A DNA stretch of 64,000 nucleotides from JBCBKU01 sp038521345 (GCA_038521345.1 JBCBKU010000003.1:124001-188000); one strand, 5' to 3'. Positions 51,833-61,397 are shown, counted from the first letter of the stretch. Numbers and translations are program-made. Notes: generated by a model from the sequence alone, not told the origin.

Positions 51833-52006
51833 ATGCGCCGCAAGGCCGACCTGCCGGAAAAGACGTGCGCCACCTGCGGACGACCGTTCACATGGAGAAA
51901 GAAATGGGCGCGTGTATGGGACGAGGTTCGGTACTGCTCTGACCGCTGTCGGTCGGACCGAACGCGTGGGAAAGACCGCGAAACACCAGACAAACCAGCG
52001 CCTTGA
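51833..52006 (+). CDS. DUF2256 zinc-ribbon protein
   Basis: A protein of 57 residues: KTCATCGRPFTWRKKW, then YCSDRCR. Cys12, Cys15, Cys35 and Cys39 form a likely zinc knuckle. DUF2256 proteins often neighbour or are fused to photolyase/cryptochrome proteins; function unknown. An in-frame GTG at 51824 overlaps the photolyase stop (GTGA) and may be the true coupled start, adding three residues. Confidence 0.85.
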   Translation: MRRKADLPEKTCATCGRPFTWRKKWARVWDEVRYCSDRCRSDRTRGKDRETPDKPAP

Positions 52007-52060
52007 ACCGGTCGGGCCCGACCTTTATGCGGAGTGGATCGGCCAAAAGGGAGGACAGTT

Positions 52061-54196
52061 ATGGCGGGTTCTGAAATCCGGGGGCGATTGAAGGTCGATC
52101 CTGTGCTGGCGCGCTTTGTAGAAGACGAGGCCTTGCCGGGAACGGGGATAGCGCCCGCTGCGTTCTGGTCGGGCCTTGATGCGCTTGTTCACGATCTTGG
52201 GCCCGAGAACCGCGCCCTCCTTGAAACCCGATCTGACATTCAGGCGGCCATTGATGGCTGGCACAAGGATCGCGCCGGTACCGCCCATGATCCCGTCGCC
52301 TATCGCGTGTTTCTGGAAGAGATCGGATACCTCGTGCCCGAGGGCCCCGACTTTCAGATCGATACCTCGGGTGTCGACGCCGAGATCGCCCGGATTGCCG
52401 GCCCGCAACTGGTGGTACCGATCACAAATGCCCGCTATGCGCTCAACGCGGCAAACGCGCGGTGGGGCTCGCTTTACGACGCGCTTTACGGAACGGACGC
52501 GCTGGGCGACTTGCCCTCCGGCGGTGGCTATGACGCCGAACGCGGTGCGCGCGTGATCGGCTGGGCCAAGGCACATCTGGACAAGGCCGTTCCACTTGCG
52601 TCCGGGTCATGGGCGGATGTCGCCGAACTCTCGGTGATCGACGGTGCGTTGGTTCCAGCCTTGGCGGATCCTGCGCAATTCATCGGTTCGACCGTTTCGG
52701 GCGACAGCGCCCGGTACTATCTTACGCAGAATGGCCTCGGCATCGAGATCTTGGTGGATCCTGCGCACCGGATTGGACAGGACGATCCTGCCGGCATCGC
52801 CGATATGCGCCTTGAAGCGGCGGTATCGGCCATCATGGACTGCGAAGACTCCGTCGCCTGTGTCGATGCCGAGGACAAGGTCGGTGCCTACCGGAATTGG
52901 CTGGGCCTGATGCGTGGCGATCTGACCGAAGAGGTGACCAAGGGCGGGCGCACATTCACGCGGGCGCTGGCCCCGGATCTCGTGATCACCGGACCCGACG
53001 GCGCCCCCAAAGTGCTGAAAGGCCGGGCACTGATGCTGGTCCGGAATGTCGGACACCTGATGACAAACCCGGCGATCCGGGATGCCGAAGACCGCGAGAT
53101 CCCCGAGGGTCTCTTGGATGCGATGATCACGGTTGCAATCGCGTGCCACGATCTGAAGAAGGACGCCGGCCCGCGAAACTCGGTCGCTGGATCCGTCTAT
53201 GTCGTAAAGCCCAAGATGCATGGGCCTGCCGAAGTCGACTTCGCAGACCGGATCTTCACCGCCGTCGAGGCGGCGCTGGGGCTTGCCCAGTATACGGTCA
53301 AGCTGGGTATCATGGATGAAGAGCGCCGAACCTCGGCCAACTTGAAAGAGTGCATCCGAGCGGCGCGGCACCGGGTGGCGTTCATCAATACAGGGTTTCT
53401 TGATCGCACCGGAGACGAAATCCACACCTCGATGGAGGCGGGCCCGATGATCCCCAAGGGCGAAATGAAAGGATCTCCGTGGATAGGCGCCTACGAGGAC
53501 CGGAACGTCGATATCGGATTGGCCTGCGGTCTGAAGGGTCAGGCGCAAATCGGGAAAGGCATGTGGGCCATGCCGGACCGCATGGAAGCCATGCTTGCCG
53601 AAAAGTCCGGGCATCCGGCCGCCGGGGCCAATTGCGCATGGGTGCCGTCGCCTACCGCGGCCGTCCTCCATGCCACTCACTACCACACGATCGACGTTGC
53701 CGCCCGTCAGGATGAAATCCGTTCCGGAGGCCCACGGGCAGGGCTTGCGGCGTTGCTGACCATCCCGGTGGCAACCGGCCGGAACTGGTCCGCTGAAGAA
53801 TTGCAGGCCGAAGTGGACAACAACGCCCAGGGAATCCTTGGCTATGTCGTGCGGTGGATCGATCAGGGGGTGGGATGTTCAAAGGTGCCCGACCTCAACG
53901 ACGTGGGGTTGATGGAGGACCGGGCAACCTGCCGGATCTCCAGTCAGGCCCTTGCCAACTGGCTTCATCATCGCGTGGTTGATCCCGAGATCGTCGATGC
54001 AGCGTTTCGCCGGATGGCCGAGCAAGTGGACGCGCAGAACGCCGGTGACCCGGCCTATCGACCGATGGCGCCGGACTTTGACGGGCCCGCTTACCGGGCC
54101 GCGCGCGCGCTTGTCTTCGATGGGCGGGATCAGCCGTCGGGCTATACCGAACCGTTGCTGCACGCATTGCGGGCAGAAGCCAAGTCCGGTGGCTAA
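52061..54196 (+). CDS. glcB: Malate synthase G
   Basis: A protein of 711 residues of the single-chain G isoform (usually about 720). It condenses glyoxylate with acetyl-CoA to malate in the glyoxylate bypass or glycolate use. Family segments include NAANARWGSLYDALYG, SVACVDAEDKVGAYRNWLGLM, VGSVYVVKPKMHGP-like GSVYVVKPKMHGPAEV, and ERRTSANLKECI. AAGGGAGGACAG before the ATG decides the start over an upstream frame at 52034. No isocitrate lyase gene is in the window. Confidence 0.95.
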   Translation: MAGSEIRGRLKVDPVLARFVEDEALPGTGIAPAAFWSGLDALVHDLGPENRALLETRSDIQAAIDGWHKDRAGTAHDPVAYRVFLEEIGYLVPEGPDFQIDTSGVDAEIARIAGPQLVVPITNARYALNAANARWGSLYDALYGTDALGDLPSGGGYDAERGARVIGWAKAHLDKAVPLASGSWADVAELSVIDGALVPALADPAQFIGSTVSGDSARYYLTQNGLGIEILVDPAHRIGQDDPAGIADMRLEAAVSAIMDCEDSVACVDAEDKVGAYRNWLGLMRGDLTEEVTKGGRTFTRALAPDLVITGPDGAPKVLKGRALMLVRNVGHLMTNPAIRDAEDREIPEGLLDAMITVAIACHDLKKDAGPRNSVAGSVYVVKPKMHGPAEVDFADRIFTAVEAALGLAQYTVKLGIMDEERRTSANLKECIRAARHRVAFINTGFLDRTGDEIHTSMEAGPMIPKGEMKGSPWIGAYEDRNVDIGLACGLKGQAQIGKGMWAMPDRMEAMLAEKSGHPAAGANCAWVPSPTAAVLHATHYHTIDVAARQDEIRSGGPRAGLAALLTIPVATGRNWSAEELQAEVDNNAQGILGYVVRWIDQGVGCSKVPDLNDVGLMEDRATCRISSQALANWLHHRVVDPEIVDAAFRRMAEQVDAQNAGDPAYRPMAPDFDGPAYRAARALVFDGRDQPSGYTEPLLHALRAEAKSGG

Positions 54197-54212
54197 GGCG
54201 CAGTCGTTGCCG

Positions 54213-54264
54213 AGACGCGATAGTGGTGCACAAGGAGGTGTGCGCCCGCGTCTGTAGTGAGACG
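54213..54264 (+). repeat. Overlapping inverted repeats between glcB and the puuD-like gene
   Basis: AGACGCG (54213-54219) pairs perfectly with CGCGTCT (54247-54253), enclosing a second stem, GTGCAC (54226-54231) with GTGTGC (54238-54243). CGTCT (54249-54253) can instead pair with AGACG (54260-54264). The two folds exclude each other. No T-run follows. The rest of the 136-base gap shows no gene. Confidence 0.45.
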
Positions 54265-54332
54265 GCGCCATGACCGCTATAAAAACGGGTGTCCGGAACG
54301 ACCGGGCATCTTACGACGGATGAGAGGAACAC

Positions 54333-55109
54333 ATGGCGCGCCCGGTCATTGGCATTCTTGGCAATGGACACCTGATAAACGATCAGTACAGGATCCATGG
54401 TGCCGGCGTAATCAACACGACCGCCGTGTCGGAGGTGGCCGAAGCGTTGCCGCTGATCGTGCCGTCAGACCCCGATCTTGCACCGATCGATGAGCTTCTA
54501 GAGGCCTGCGACGGGTTTCTCCTGACCGGTGCGCGCGCAAATGTGCATCCCGAGGAGTATGGCGAGGCCGAGACCCCCGCCCATGGAACGTTTGACCGGG
54601 CGCGCGATGCCATGGCCCTTGGTCTCACGCGGGCCTGCGTGGACCGGGGCCAGCCGGTTCTGGCAATCTGCCGCGGGTTTCAGGAAATGAACGTTGCTTT
54701 TGGCGGGTCGCTTTATCCGGAGATCCGGGAATTGCCGGGACGGATGAACCACCGAATGCCGCCGGACGGCACGATCGAAGAAAAGTTCGCCATTCGCCAC
54801 GACGTAAGGTTCACATGCGGCGGCGTGTTCCACACGCTAATGGGCGCGGAGGTGGTGCGCACGAACACCTTGCACGGACAAGGCATCAAGGAGCCCGGGG
54901 CACGGATCGTCATCGATGGCCGTGCCGAGGACGGAACCCCCGAGGCCATCTATGTCGACGGGGCGCCAGGCTTTGCCTTGGGCGTTCAGTGGCACGCGGA
55001 ATGGAACGCCGCCGAGGACCCAGTGTCGCGCCCGCTTTTCGAGGCATTCGGACGCTCGGCCCGAGACTGGGCCGGTGGCGCACGGCCGAGGCGCCTGCGC
55101 TCGGCCTGA
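54333..55109 (+). CDS. Gamma-glutamyl-gamma-aminobutyrate hydrolase-like (PuuD, class I glutamine amidotransferase)
   Basis: A protein of 258 residues. The nucleophile Cys113 is in AICRGFQEMN, the motif of the peptidase C26 group, with His221 and Glu223 (QWHAEW) completing the triad. Relatives release GABA from its gamma-glutamyl form in putrescine breakdown. An ornithine decarboxylase lies 7 kb downstream, but no other puu genes are near, so the substrate is uncertain. GATGAGAGGAACAC precedes the ATG. Confidence 0.87.
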   Translation: MARPVIGILGNGHLINDQYRIHGAGVINTTAVSEVAEALPLIVPSDPDLAPIDELLEACDGFLLTGARANVHPEEYGEAETPAHGTFDRARDAMALGLTRACVDRGQPVLAICRGFQEMNVAFGGSLYPEIRELPGRMNHRMPPDGTIEEKFAIRHDVRFTCGGVFHTLMGAEVVRTNTLHGQGIKEPGARIVIDGRAEDGTPEAIYVDGAPGFALGVQWHAEWNAAEDPVSRPLFEAFGRSARDWAGGARPRRLRSA

Positions 55110-55181
55110 CCCTTGCGCTGGGTCAAGGCGCATCCGGCGATCCGGAGATAGAGTTCCCTTCGCGCTATTTCGGAGGGTGCC

Positions 55182-55727
55182 ATGAAATTCGCATGTGTCT
55201 ACGCCACAACCGAGGGTCAGACCCGCAAGATCCTGAGGCATGTCGCCGATCGTCTGGTCGAACAGGGGCAGAGTGTCGAACTCGTCCCTGCAGAGGCGGC
55301 GACCCATCTGGATCTTGCCCGTTTCGACGCCGCCATCCTTGGTGGGTCGGTGCATGCGGGGCAGGTGCAGAAAAGCCTGCGGGCTTTCGCGGCCGACCAC
55401 AAAGATGCCCTGAACCGATGTCCGACACTGTACCTTCAGGTTTCCCTGGCGGCTGCGGGGAAGGATGCGGACGATCTGAAAGGGATCAGGGACATCGCTG
55501 AGGATCTGATCAAGGTCACAGGCTGGACCCCCGGGCAGGTGGCGCATGTAGCCGGTGCCTTCCGCTTTAGCGAGTACACTTTCCTTGAAAGCTGGGTCAT
55601 GGGGTGGATCGCCCGCCAGAAGGCGCCCGGGATAGACAGGCACAGCGACACGGAATTCACTGACTGGGCGGCACTGGACCGGCTTCTGGACGACTGGACA
55701 AGCGCGATGGCGGTGGCTAGCACCTGA
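55182..55727 (+). CDS. Flavodoxin-domain protein, HemG (protoporphyrinogen oxidase)-like
   Basis: A protein of 181 residues, the same length as Escherichia coli HemG. The FMN phosphate loop YATTEGQTRKI is at 8-18, GGSVHAGQVQKSLRAF follows, and the final third (GAFRFSEYTFLESWVM) matches the HemG layout. HemG oxidises protoporphyrinogen IX using menaquinone or ubiquinone. Many alphaproteobacteria use HemJ instead, so this may be a second oxidase or a different flavodoxin. CGGAGGGTGCC before the ATG is a good ribosome site. Confidence 0.72.
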   Translation: MKFACVYATTEGQTRKILRHVADRLVEQGQSVELVPAEAATHLDLARFDAAILGGSVHAGQVQKSLRAFAADHKDALNRCPTLYLQVSLAAAGKDADDLKGIRDIAEDLIKVTGWTPGQVAHVAGAFRFSEYTFLESWVMGWIARQKAPGIDRHSDTEFTDWAALDRLLDDWTSAMAVAST

Positions 55728-55751
55728 CGGGTCCGGAGGAGGAGTGGCCCG

Positions 55752-56438
55752 ATGAAGCGTTCACGCGTGAACCAGATTATGGCCGAGGCGGATGCGATGA
55801 TCCGCAGCCACGGCTTTACCTTACCGCCCTTTGCGTCGTGGAGCCCTGATGCGTTCCGGGCGAAGGGCGAGGCGGCAAGCCGCATCGTTCAAAGCCGCAT
55901 GGGCTGGGACATCACCGATTACGGCGAGGGTGACTTCGATCGGATGGGGCTTTTCCTGTTCACGCTCCGGAATGGCGACCTCGCCGATCTCGAGCGTGGG
56001 CGGGGTATGTGCTACGCTGAGAAGCTATTGATATCGCGTCAGGATCAGCTCAGCCCCATGCACACCCATGTCATCAAGGCCGAGGATATCATCAATCGTG
56101 GCGGCGCCACGCTTGCGATCGAGCTTTTCGGTTCCAACGACGAGGGCAGTTTCGCGGAAGACCGAGGTGGCCGGGTTCTTTGCGATGGCGTGGCGCGGGC
56201 CTACGCGCCGGGCGAGGTGTTGAAACTCGCGCCGGGTGAAAGCGTCACTCTTATGCCGGGAGACTGGCACGCCTTCTGGGGAGAAGGGGGGGACGTGCTG
56301 ATCGGCGAGGTCTCGACCGTCAACGACGACCTGACCGACAACATATTCCGCGAACCGATTGGTCGCTTCGCAGACGTCGAGGAAGACGAGCCCCCGACAC
56401 ATCTGCTGGTGTCCGACTACGATACATGGCTGTCCTGA
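55752..56438 (+). CDS. D-lyxose/D-mannose isomerase-like cupin protein
   Basis: A protein of 228 residues. A cupin core has SPMHTHVIKAEDIINRGG, with His104, His106 and Glu111 as probable metal ligands, and a later histidine in GDWHAFWG. This is the D-lyxose ketol-isomerase family pattern, which interconverts lyxose/xylulose or mannose/fructose. No sugar transporter or kinase is adjacent, so the physiological sugar is unknown. CCGGAGGAGGAG upstream is a strong ribosome site. It lies 24 bases after the flavodoxin gene. Confidence 0.85.
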   Translation: MKRSRVNQIMAEADAMIRSHGFTLPPFASWSPDAFRAKGEAASRIVQSRMGWDITDYGEGDFDRMGLFLFTLRNGDLADLERGRGMCYAEKLLISRQDQLSPMHTHVIKAEDIINRGGATLAIELFGSNDEGSFAEDRGGRVLCDGVARAYAPGEVLKLAPGESVTLMPGDWHAFWGEGGDVLIGEVSTVNDDLTDNIFREPIGRFADVEEDEPPTHLLVSDYDTWLS

Positions 56439-56462
56439 CGGACGTCTGGCGACCGCGATTGT

Positions 56463-57656
56463 TCAGGTGACGAGGGCGCGGCGCTTGAACCGGTCCGTGT
56501 CCCACGTTCGGTCCCTGAGGATCCGGGCCAGCACGTCGACGGCGTGGTCGATCTCGTCTTCCGTGTTATAAAGTGGAGCAACGCCGAACCGCAGATTGTC
56601 GGGCGCTCTGAAGTCGCCGATGACGCCGTCGGCGATCAGCGCCTGCATGACCGCGTAACCGTTCGGGTGACGAAAAGCGACCTGACTTCCCCGCGCCTCG
56701 GGATCGCGTGGGGAATTCAGCACCAGGTCCGGGCACGAGGCCTCGACGGCCTCTAGAAATCGCTGGGTCAGATGCATGGATTGCACCCGCACGTCTTCGA
56801 TCGTTGCCATGTCCCAGACATCAAGCGCGGCGTCGAGCGCGGCCATCTGCAGGACCGGCGGCGTGCCGACCCGCATGCGGTCGATGCCCATCCCTGCGCG
56901 GTAAGCAGGTTCGAACGCGAAGGGTGCGTCGTGACCCAGCCAGCCGGCAAGAGCCGGGCGGATCACCGGAGCAAGTTCGGGACGAACATAGATGAATGCG
57001 GGCGCACCGGGCCCGCCATTCAAGTATTTGTACGTGCACCCGACTGCGAAGTCGGCCTCTGCCCCACTCAGATTGACGGGCAAGGCTCCAGCGGAATGGG
57101 CGAGATCCCAAAGCGTCAGCGCTCCGGCCGCATGGGCCCGGGCCGTCAAGTCAGCCATGTCGTGACGCCGCCCGGTCCGGTAATCGACTTCGGTCAACAA
57201 CAAGACCGCCACGTCCTCCGTGAGGGAGTCCGCCACATCCTCGGGCTCGACCGTTCGCAATTCATGGCCCCGGTCCAGGCTTCGGATCAGCCCCTCGGCC
57301 ATATAGAGGTCCGAAGGGAAGTTGCCCGCATCGCTCAGAACAACGCGCCGCTCGGGGCGGAGATCGAGTGCCGCGGCCAAGGCCTGATATACCTTGACCG
57401 ACAGTGTGTCCCCCATGACCACGGACCCGTCGGGCGCACCGATCAGCCGGCCGATCCGGTTCCCGACCAACCGCGGGGCCGCCATCCACCCGGCGCGATT
57501 CCAGCCGGTGATCAGCATCTGTCCCCATTCGTCGGTCATCATGGATTGTACGCGTTCGTTCGCGAGGCGGGGCAGGGGGCCAAGCGAGTTTCCATCCAGA
57601 TAGATCAAGCCGTCCGGAAGGTCGAAGAAGGCGCGCGTAGCGGCGAAATCGGTCAT
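56463..57656 (-). CDS. kynU: Kynureninase
   Basis: A PLP enzyme of 397 residues cleaving kynurenine to anthranilate and alanine in tryptophan breakdown. The PLP lysine is Lys210 in CTYKYLNGGPG, with LWDLAHSAGALP before it and YLDGNSLGPLP near the N-terminus. The ATG at 57656 gives the family length; a longer frame to 57824 has no similarity. Other kyn genes are not in the window. It converges on the isomerase gene with 24 bases between stops. Confidence 0.94.
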   Translation of the reverse strand: MTDFAATRAFFDLPDGLIYLDGNSLGPLPRLANERVQSMMTDEWGQMLITGWNRAGWMAAPRLVGNRIGRLIGAPDGSVVMGDTLSVKVYQALAAALDLRPERRVVLSDAGNFPSDLYMAEGLIRSLDRGHELRTVEPEDVADSLTEDVAVLLLTEVDYRTGRRHDMADLTARAHAAGALTLWDLAHSAGALPVNLSGAEADFAVGCTYKYLNGGPGAPAFIYVRPELAPVIRPALAGWLGHDAPFAFEPAYRAGMGIDRMRVGTPPVLQMAALDAALDVWDMATIEDVRVQSMHLTQRFLEAVEASCPDLVLNSPRDPEARGSQVAFRHPNGYAVMQALIADGVIGDFRAPDNLRFGVAPLYNTEDEIDHAVDVLARILRDRTWDTDRFKRRALVT

Positions 57657-57756
57657 GAAGCCTCGGGGATTGCGGATAGACCGAGACCATAGGCGGCGCG
57701 GCGCGGGGGGCAAGACGCCTGTTGGCCAGCTTGGCCCCGGCATGTAGGACCACCGT

Positions 57757-58200
57757 ATGAAATGGATCGATCTGCCACCCGTTTGGTTGTTGGGGTTCTT
57801 GGGCCTTGCGTGGCTGCAGGCCACCCATGTTCCTGTGATGAACTTCTATGGATTCGGGCGTGGCGCGGGAACGGTGCTGGCATGCCTTGGCGCATTGTTG
57901 ATGGTTGCAGCGTTGCCCTCTTTTGCACGGGCCCGCACCACCGTGGTCCCGCGCAAGGCTCCGTCGGCTCTTATCACCACCGGCGTCTACGCCCTAAGCC
58001 GCAATCCGATATATATGGCGGATCTCATGATCCTTGTGGGTCTGTCGCTGCGGTGGGGTTCGATTCTCGGGCTGATCCTTGCGCCGGTCTTTGTCAGGAT
58101 CATCACCACGCGATTCATACTTGGCGAAGAAACACGACTGGCCGACGCCTTCGGTGCGGACTACCTCGCCTATAAAGAAAGCGTGCGCCGCTGGTTCTAG
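57757..58200 (+). CDS. Isoprenylcysteine carboxyl methyltransferase (ICMT)/PEMT-like membrane protein
   Basis: A protein of 147 residues with four likely membrane segments. The motif TGVYALSRNPIYMADLMI and the C-terminal EETRLADAFGADYLAYKESVRRWF are those of the ICMT/phospholipid methyltransferase-like superfamily, which binds SAM at the membrane face. The acceptor is unknown. It is divergent from kynU and followed by pntA after 95 bases. Confidence 0.85.
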   Translation: MKWIDLPPVWLLGFLGLAWLQATHVPVMNFYGFGRGAGTVLACLGALLMVAALPSFARARTTVVPRKAPSALITTGVYALSRNPIYMADLMILVGLSLRWGSILGLILAPVFVRIITTRFILGEETRLADAFGADYLAYKESVRRWF

Positions 58201-58295
58201 GGGCGCGGCTTGTGCAATGACAAGGCGACCAGTAAGACGTGCCCGCGCGGCACGGCGAACGCGAGGCCGCCTACCAAGACCGGGGGACGAACCAC

Positions 58296-59867
58296 GTGAA
58301 AGTCGGAACGCCGAAGGAAATCTTCGAGGGCGAAGCGCGTGTCGCCATGACGCCCGACAGTGCAACGGCGCTGATGAAGCTGGGCCATACCTGCACGATC
58401 GAGGCCGGCGCCGGTCTGGACGCGGGCTTTACCGACGCCGCCTACGAGGCCGCGGGCGTAGAGGTCGTAGGATCGGCTGATGCGCTTTGGACAGGGGCCG
58501 ACATCATTGCCAAGGTCCGGCCGCCATCCGAGGCCGAAGCGGGCCGGCTTGGTGCCGGCAAGACGCTGATTTCGTTCTTTTATCCCGGTCAGAGCGAGGC
58601 CCTGCTCAAGCAATCTGCCGAGACAGGCGCAACGGTGATCGCGATGGATATGGTCCCGCGGATCAGTCGCGCGCAGAAGATGGATGCGCTGTCTTCCATG
58701 GCAAACATCGCCGGTTACCGGGCCGTAATCGAGGCGGGAAACAACTTCGGACGTTTCTTCACCGGGCAGGTGACCGCGGCAGGCAAGGTGCCGCCTGCCA
58801 AGGTGCTGGTCGTGGGGGCCGGGGTCGCGGGGCTCGCGGCGATCGGAACCTCCACCTCGCTTGGCGCAATCACGTATGCTTTCGACGTCCGTCCTGAAGT
58901 GGCCGAACAGATCGAATCCATGGGGGCCGAGTTCGTGTTCCTCGAGTTCGAGGACTCACAGGACAGTGCCGCCTCGGGTGGATATGCGGCGCCGTCGAGC
59001 CCCGAATTCCAGGAAAAACAGCTCGCCAAGTTCCGTGAGATGGCACCGGAGATCGACATCGTCATCACGACGGCCCTGATCCCGGGTCGCCCCGCACCGG
59101 TTCTCTGGACCAAAGACATGGTCGAGGCCATGAAGCCCGGCTCGGTCATCATCGACCTTGCGGCCGAGCGTGGCGGAAATTGCGAATTGACCGTGCCCGA
59201 CGAAAAGCTGGTCACGGAGAACGGTGTCACCATCGTCGGCTACACCGATTTCCCGAGCCGGATGGCCACGCAATCCTCAACGCTTTACGCCACCAACATC
59301 CGTCACATGCTGACGGACCTGACGCCCGAAAAAGACGGCGTGGTGGTCCAGAACATGGAGGATGACGTCATCCGGGGCGCCACGGCAGCCCACGCCGGTG
59401 AGGTGACGTATCCTCCGCCACCGCCCAAGGTTGCGGCGATCGCAGCGGCACCCAAGGCGGAAAAACCCAAAGAGCTGACGCCGGAAGAAAAACGCGCCGA
59501 GGAGATGGCCGCATTCCGGCAACAGACCACCACGCAGGTTGGTCTTCTGGGGATTGGCGGGGCACTCATCCTGCTCGTGGGTCTGATCGCACCGGCCAGC
59601 TTCATGCAGCACTTCATTGTTTTCGTGCTGTCGGTCTTTGTGGGCTTCCAGGTCATCTGGGGTGTCTCGCACAGCCTGCACACACCGCTCATGGCGGTGA
59701 CGAATGCGATTTCGTCGATCATCATTCTCGGCGCGCTGATGCAGGTCGGGTCCAGTTCGGTACTGATCACGATCCTCGCGGCCGCCGGTATCCTGATGGC
59801 GGCGGTGAATATCTTCGGGGGCTTCCTCGTTACCCGGCGCATGCTCGCCATGTTCCAGAAGTCGTAA
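58296..59867 (+). CDS. pntA: NAD(P) transhydrogenase subunit alpha
   Basis: A protein of 523 residues. The N-terminal alanine-dehydrogenase-like NAD(H) domain starts KVGTPKEIFEGEARVAMTP, and the Rossmann motif VVGAGVAGLAAIG is near 170-182. The C-terminal part has four membrane helices after about 415, as in the two-subunit enzyme. With PntB it couples proton flow to NADPH formation. The GTG at 58296 with GGGGGAC upstream matches the family N-terminus. pntB follows 12 bases later. Confidence 0.95.
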   Translation: MKVGTPKEIFEGEARVAMTPDSATALMKLGHTCTIEAGAGLDAGFTDAAYEAAGVEVVGSADALWTGADIIAKVRPPSEAEAGRLGAGKTLISFFYPGQSEALLKQSAETGATVIAMDMVPRISRAQKMDALSSMANIAGYRAVIEAGNNFGRFFTGQVTAAGKVPPAKVLVVGAGVAGLAAIGTSTSLGAITYAFDVRPEVAEQIESMGAEFVFLEFEDSQDSAASGGYAAPSSPEFQEKQLAKFREMAPEIDIVITTALIPGRPAPVLWTKDMVEAMKPGSVIIDLAAERGGNCELTVPDEKLVTENGVTIVGYTDFPSRMATQSSTLYATNIRHMLTDLTPEKDGVVVQNMEDDVIRGATAAHAGEVTYPPPPPKVAAIAAAPKAEKPKELTPEEKRAEEMAAFRQQTTTQVGLLGIGGALILLVGLIAPASFMQHFIVFVLSVFVGFQVIWGVSHSLHTPLMAVTNAISSIIILGALMQVGSSSVLITILAAAGILMAAVNIFGGFLVTRRMLAMFQKS

Positions 59868-59879
59868 AGGGCGCGCGTC

Positions 59880-61397
59880 ATGGATTTCGGATTTACAACA
59901 GCGGCTTATGTCGTCGCGGCAGTTCTCTTCATCCTGTCGCTCGGCGGTCTTTCGGGTCAGGAAAGCGCCAAGCGCGCCGTTTGGTATGGGATTGCGGGCA
60001 TGGCGATCGCGGTGCTTGCGACACTGATCGGACCGGGGGCGGGACTCTGGCTTTTGTCGATCGTGCTGATCGCCGGCGGCGCCGTCGTCGGGTATCAGCT
60101 CGCCACCCGGGTCGAGATGACCCAGATGCCCGAACTTGTTGCGATCATGCACTCGCTCGTCGGTCTCGCTGCGGTATTCGTGGGCTTCAATGCCGACATC
60201 ATGATCAACATCGTCTCGGGTCTCTATTCCGACAACGGCGGCGTTCTTGGCGCCGTGGCAGAGGACGGGATCACGGCCGTCGGGCTGCCCAAAGAGATCC
60301 ATGAAGGTCTGTCGGCCTTCGGTCAGCTCGTGGCCAAGAAAACCGGAGTCGAGATCGGGATCCTGCGCGTCGAACTGGCGCTTGGCATCTGGATCGGCGC
60401 CGTCACATTCACCGGGTCGGTCATCGCCTATGGCAAGCTTGCCGGCGGATCGAGCCTTTTGCCGTTCAAGATCGATACAAGCGCCAAGCAGCTGCCTGGC
60501 GGGCACGTCCTGAACGCCGCGGCGGCGGTTGCTTCTCTCGTCCTGCTGATCATGTATCTGAGCGGCGCGGGCAGCTGGACCCTCGTCCTGCTGGCGGCAG
60601 CAGCACTCTTCATCGGCTACCACCTCATCATGGGGATCGGGGGCGCGGACATGCCGGTCGTCGTCTCGATGCTAAATAGCTATTCGGGCTGGGCGGCAGC
60701 GGCGATCGGGTTCTCGCTCGGCAATGATCTTCTGATCGTTGTGGGCGCGCTGGTTGGTTCCTCGGGCGCAATCCTTTCCTACATCATGTGCAAGGCCATG
60801 AACCGGTCGTTTGTCAGTGTCATCCTTGGCGGTTGGGGCGGTTCGACGGGCGAAGCGGCGGCTGTCGAGGGCGAACAGATCGCCATCGATGCCGATGGCG
60901 TGGCCGGCGCCTTGAACGATGCCGACAGCATCATTATCGTCCCGGGATATGGCATGGCGGTCGCTCAGGCCCAGCAGGCGGTCAGTGAACTGACCCGCAA
61001 GCTTCGCGGCCAGGGAAAGAGCGTGCGCTTCGCGATCCACCCCGTCGCGGGGCGTCTTCCCGGCCACATGAACGTTCTGCTGGCCGAGGCCAAGGTGCCC
61101 TATGATATCGTGCTCGAGATGGACGAGATCAACGAGGACTTCCCTGATACGGACGTCGTGATCGTCATCGGCTCGAACGACATCGTGAACCCGGCGGCGC
61201 AGGACGACCCGAACAGTCCCATCGCGGGAATGCCGGTGCTCGAGGTCTGGAAAGCCAAACAGGTCTTCGTGTCGAAGCGCGGTCAGGGCACTGGCTATTC
61301 CGGGATCCAGAACCCGCTGTTCTTCAAGGACAATACGCGCATGTTCTACGGTGACGCGAAGGCATCGCTCGATACGCTCCTGCCGAAGATCGACTAG
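59880..61397 (+). CDS. pntB: NAD(P) transhydrogenase subunit beta
   Basis: A protein of 505 residues. About eight or nine membrane helices fill the first 300 residues. The C-terminal NADP(H)-binding domain contains VPGYGMAVAQAQQ, HPVAGRLPGHMNVLLAEA and IGSNDIVNPAA, which are family signatures. It forms the proton channel and NADP site of the transhydrogenase. It is probably in an operon with pntA. The convergent gene downstream ends 9 bases away. Confidence 0.96.
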   Translation: MDFGFTTAAYVVAAVLFILSLGGLSGQESAKRAVWYGIAGMAIAVLATLIGPGAGLWLLSIVLIAGGAVVGYQLATRVEMTQMPELVAIMHSLVGLAAVFVGFNADIMINIVSGLYSDNGGVLGAVAEDGITAVGLPKEIHEGLSAFGQLVAKKTGVEIGILRVELALGIWIGAVTFTGSVIAYGKLAGGSSLLPFKIDTSAKQLPGGHVLNAAAAVASLVLLIMYLSGAGSWTLVLLAAAALFIGYHLIMGIGGADMPVVVSMLNSYSGWAAAAIGFSLGNDLLIVVGALVGSSGAILSYIMCKAMNRSFVSVILGGWGGSTGEAAAVEGEQIAIDADGVAGALNDADSIIIVPGYGMAVAQAQQAVSELTRKLRGQGKSVRFAIHPVAGRLPGHMNVLLAEAKVPYDIVLEMDEINEDFPDTDVVIVIGSNDIVNPAAQDDPNSPIAGMPVLEVWKAKQVFVSKRGQGTGYSGIQNPLFFKDNTRMFYGDAKASLDTLLPKID

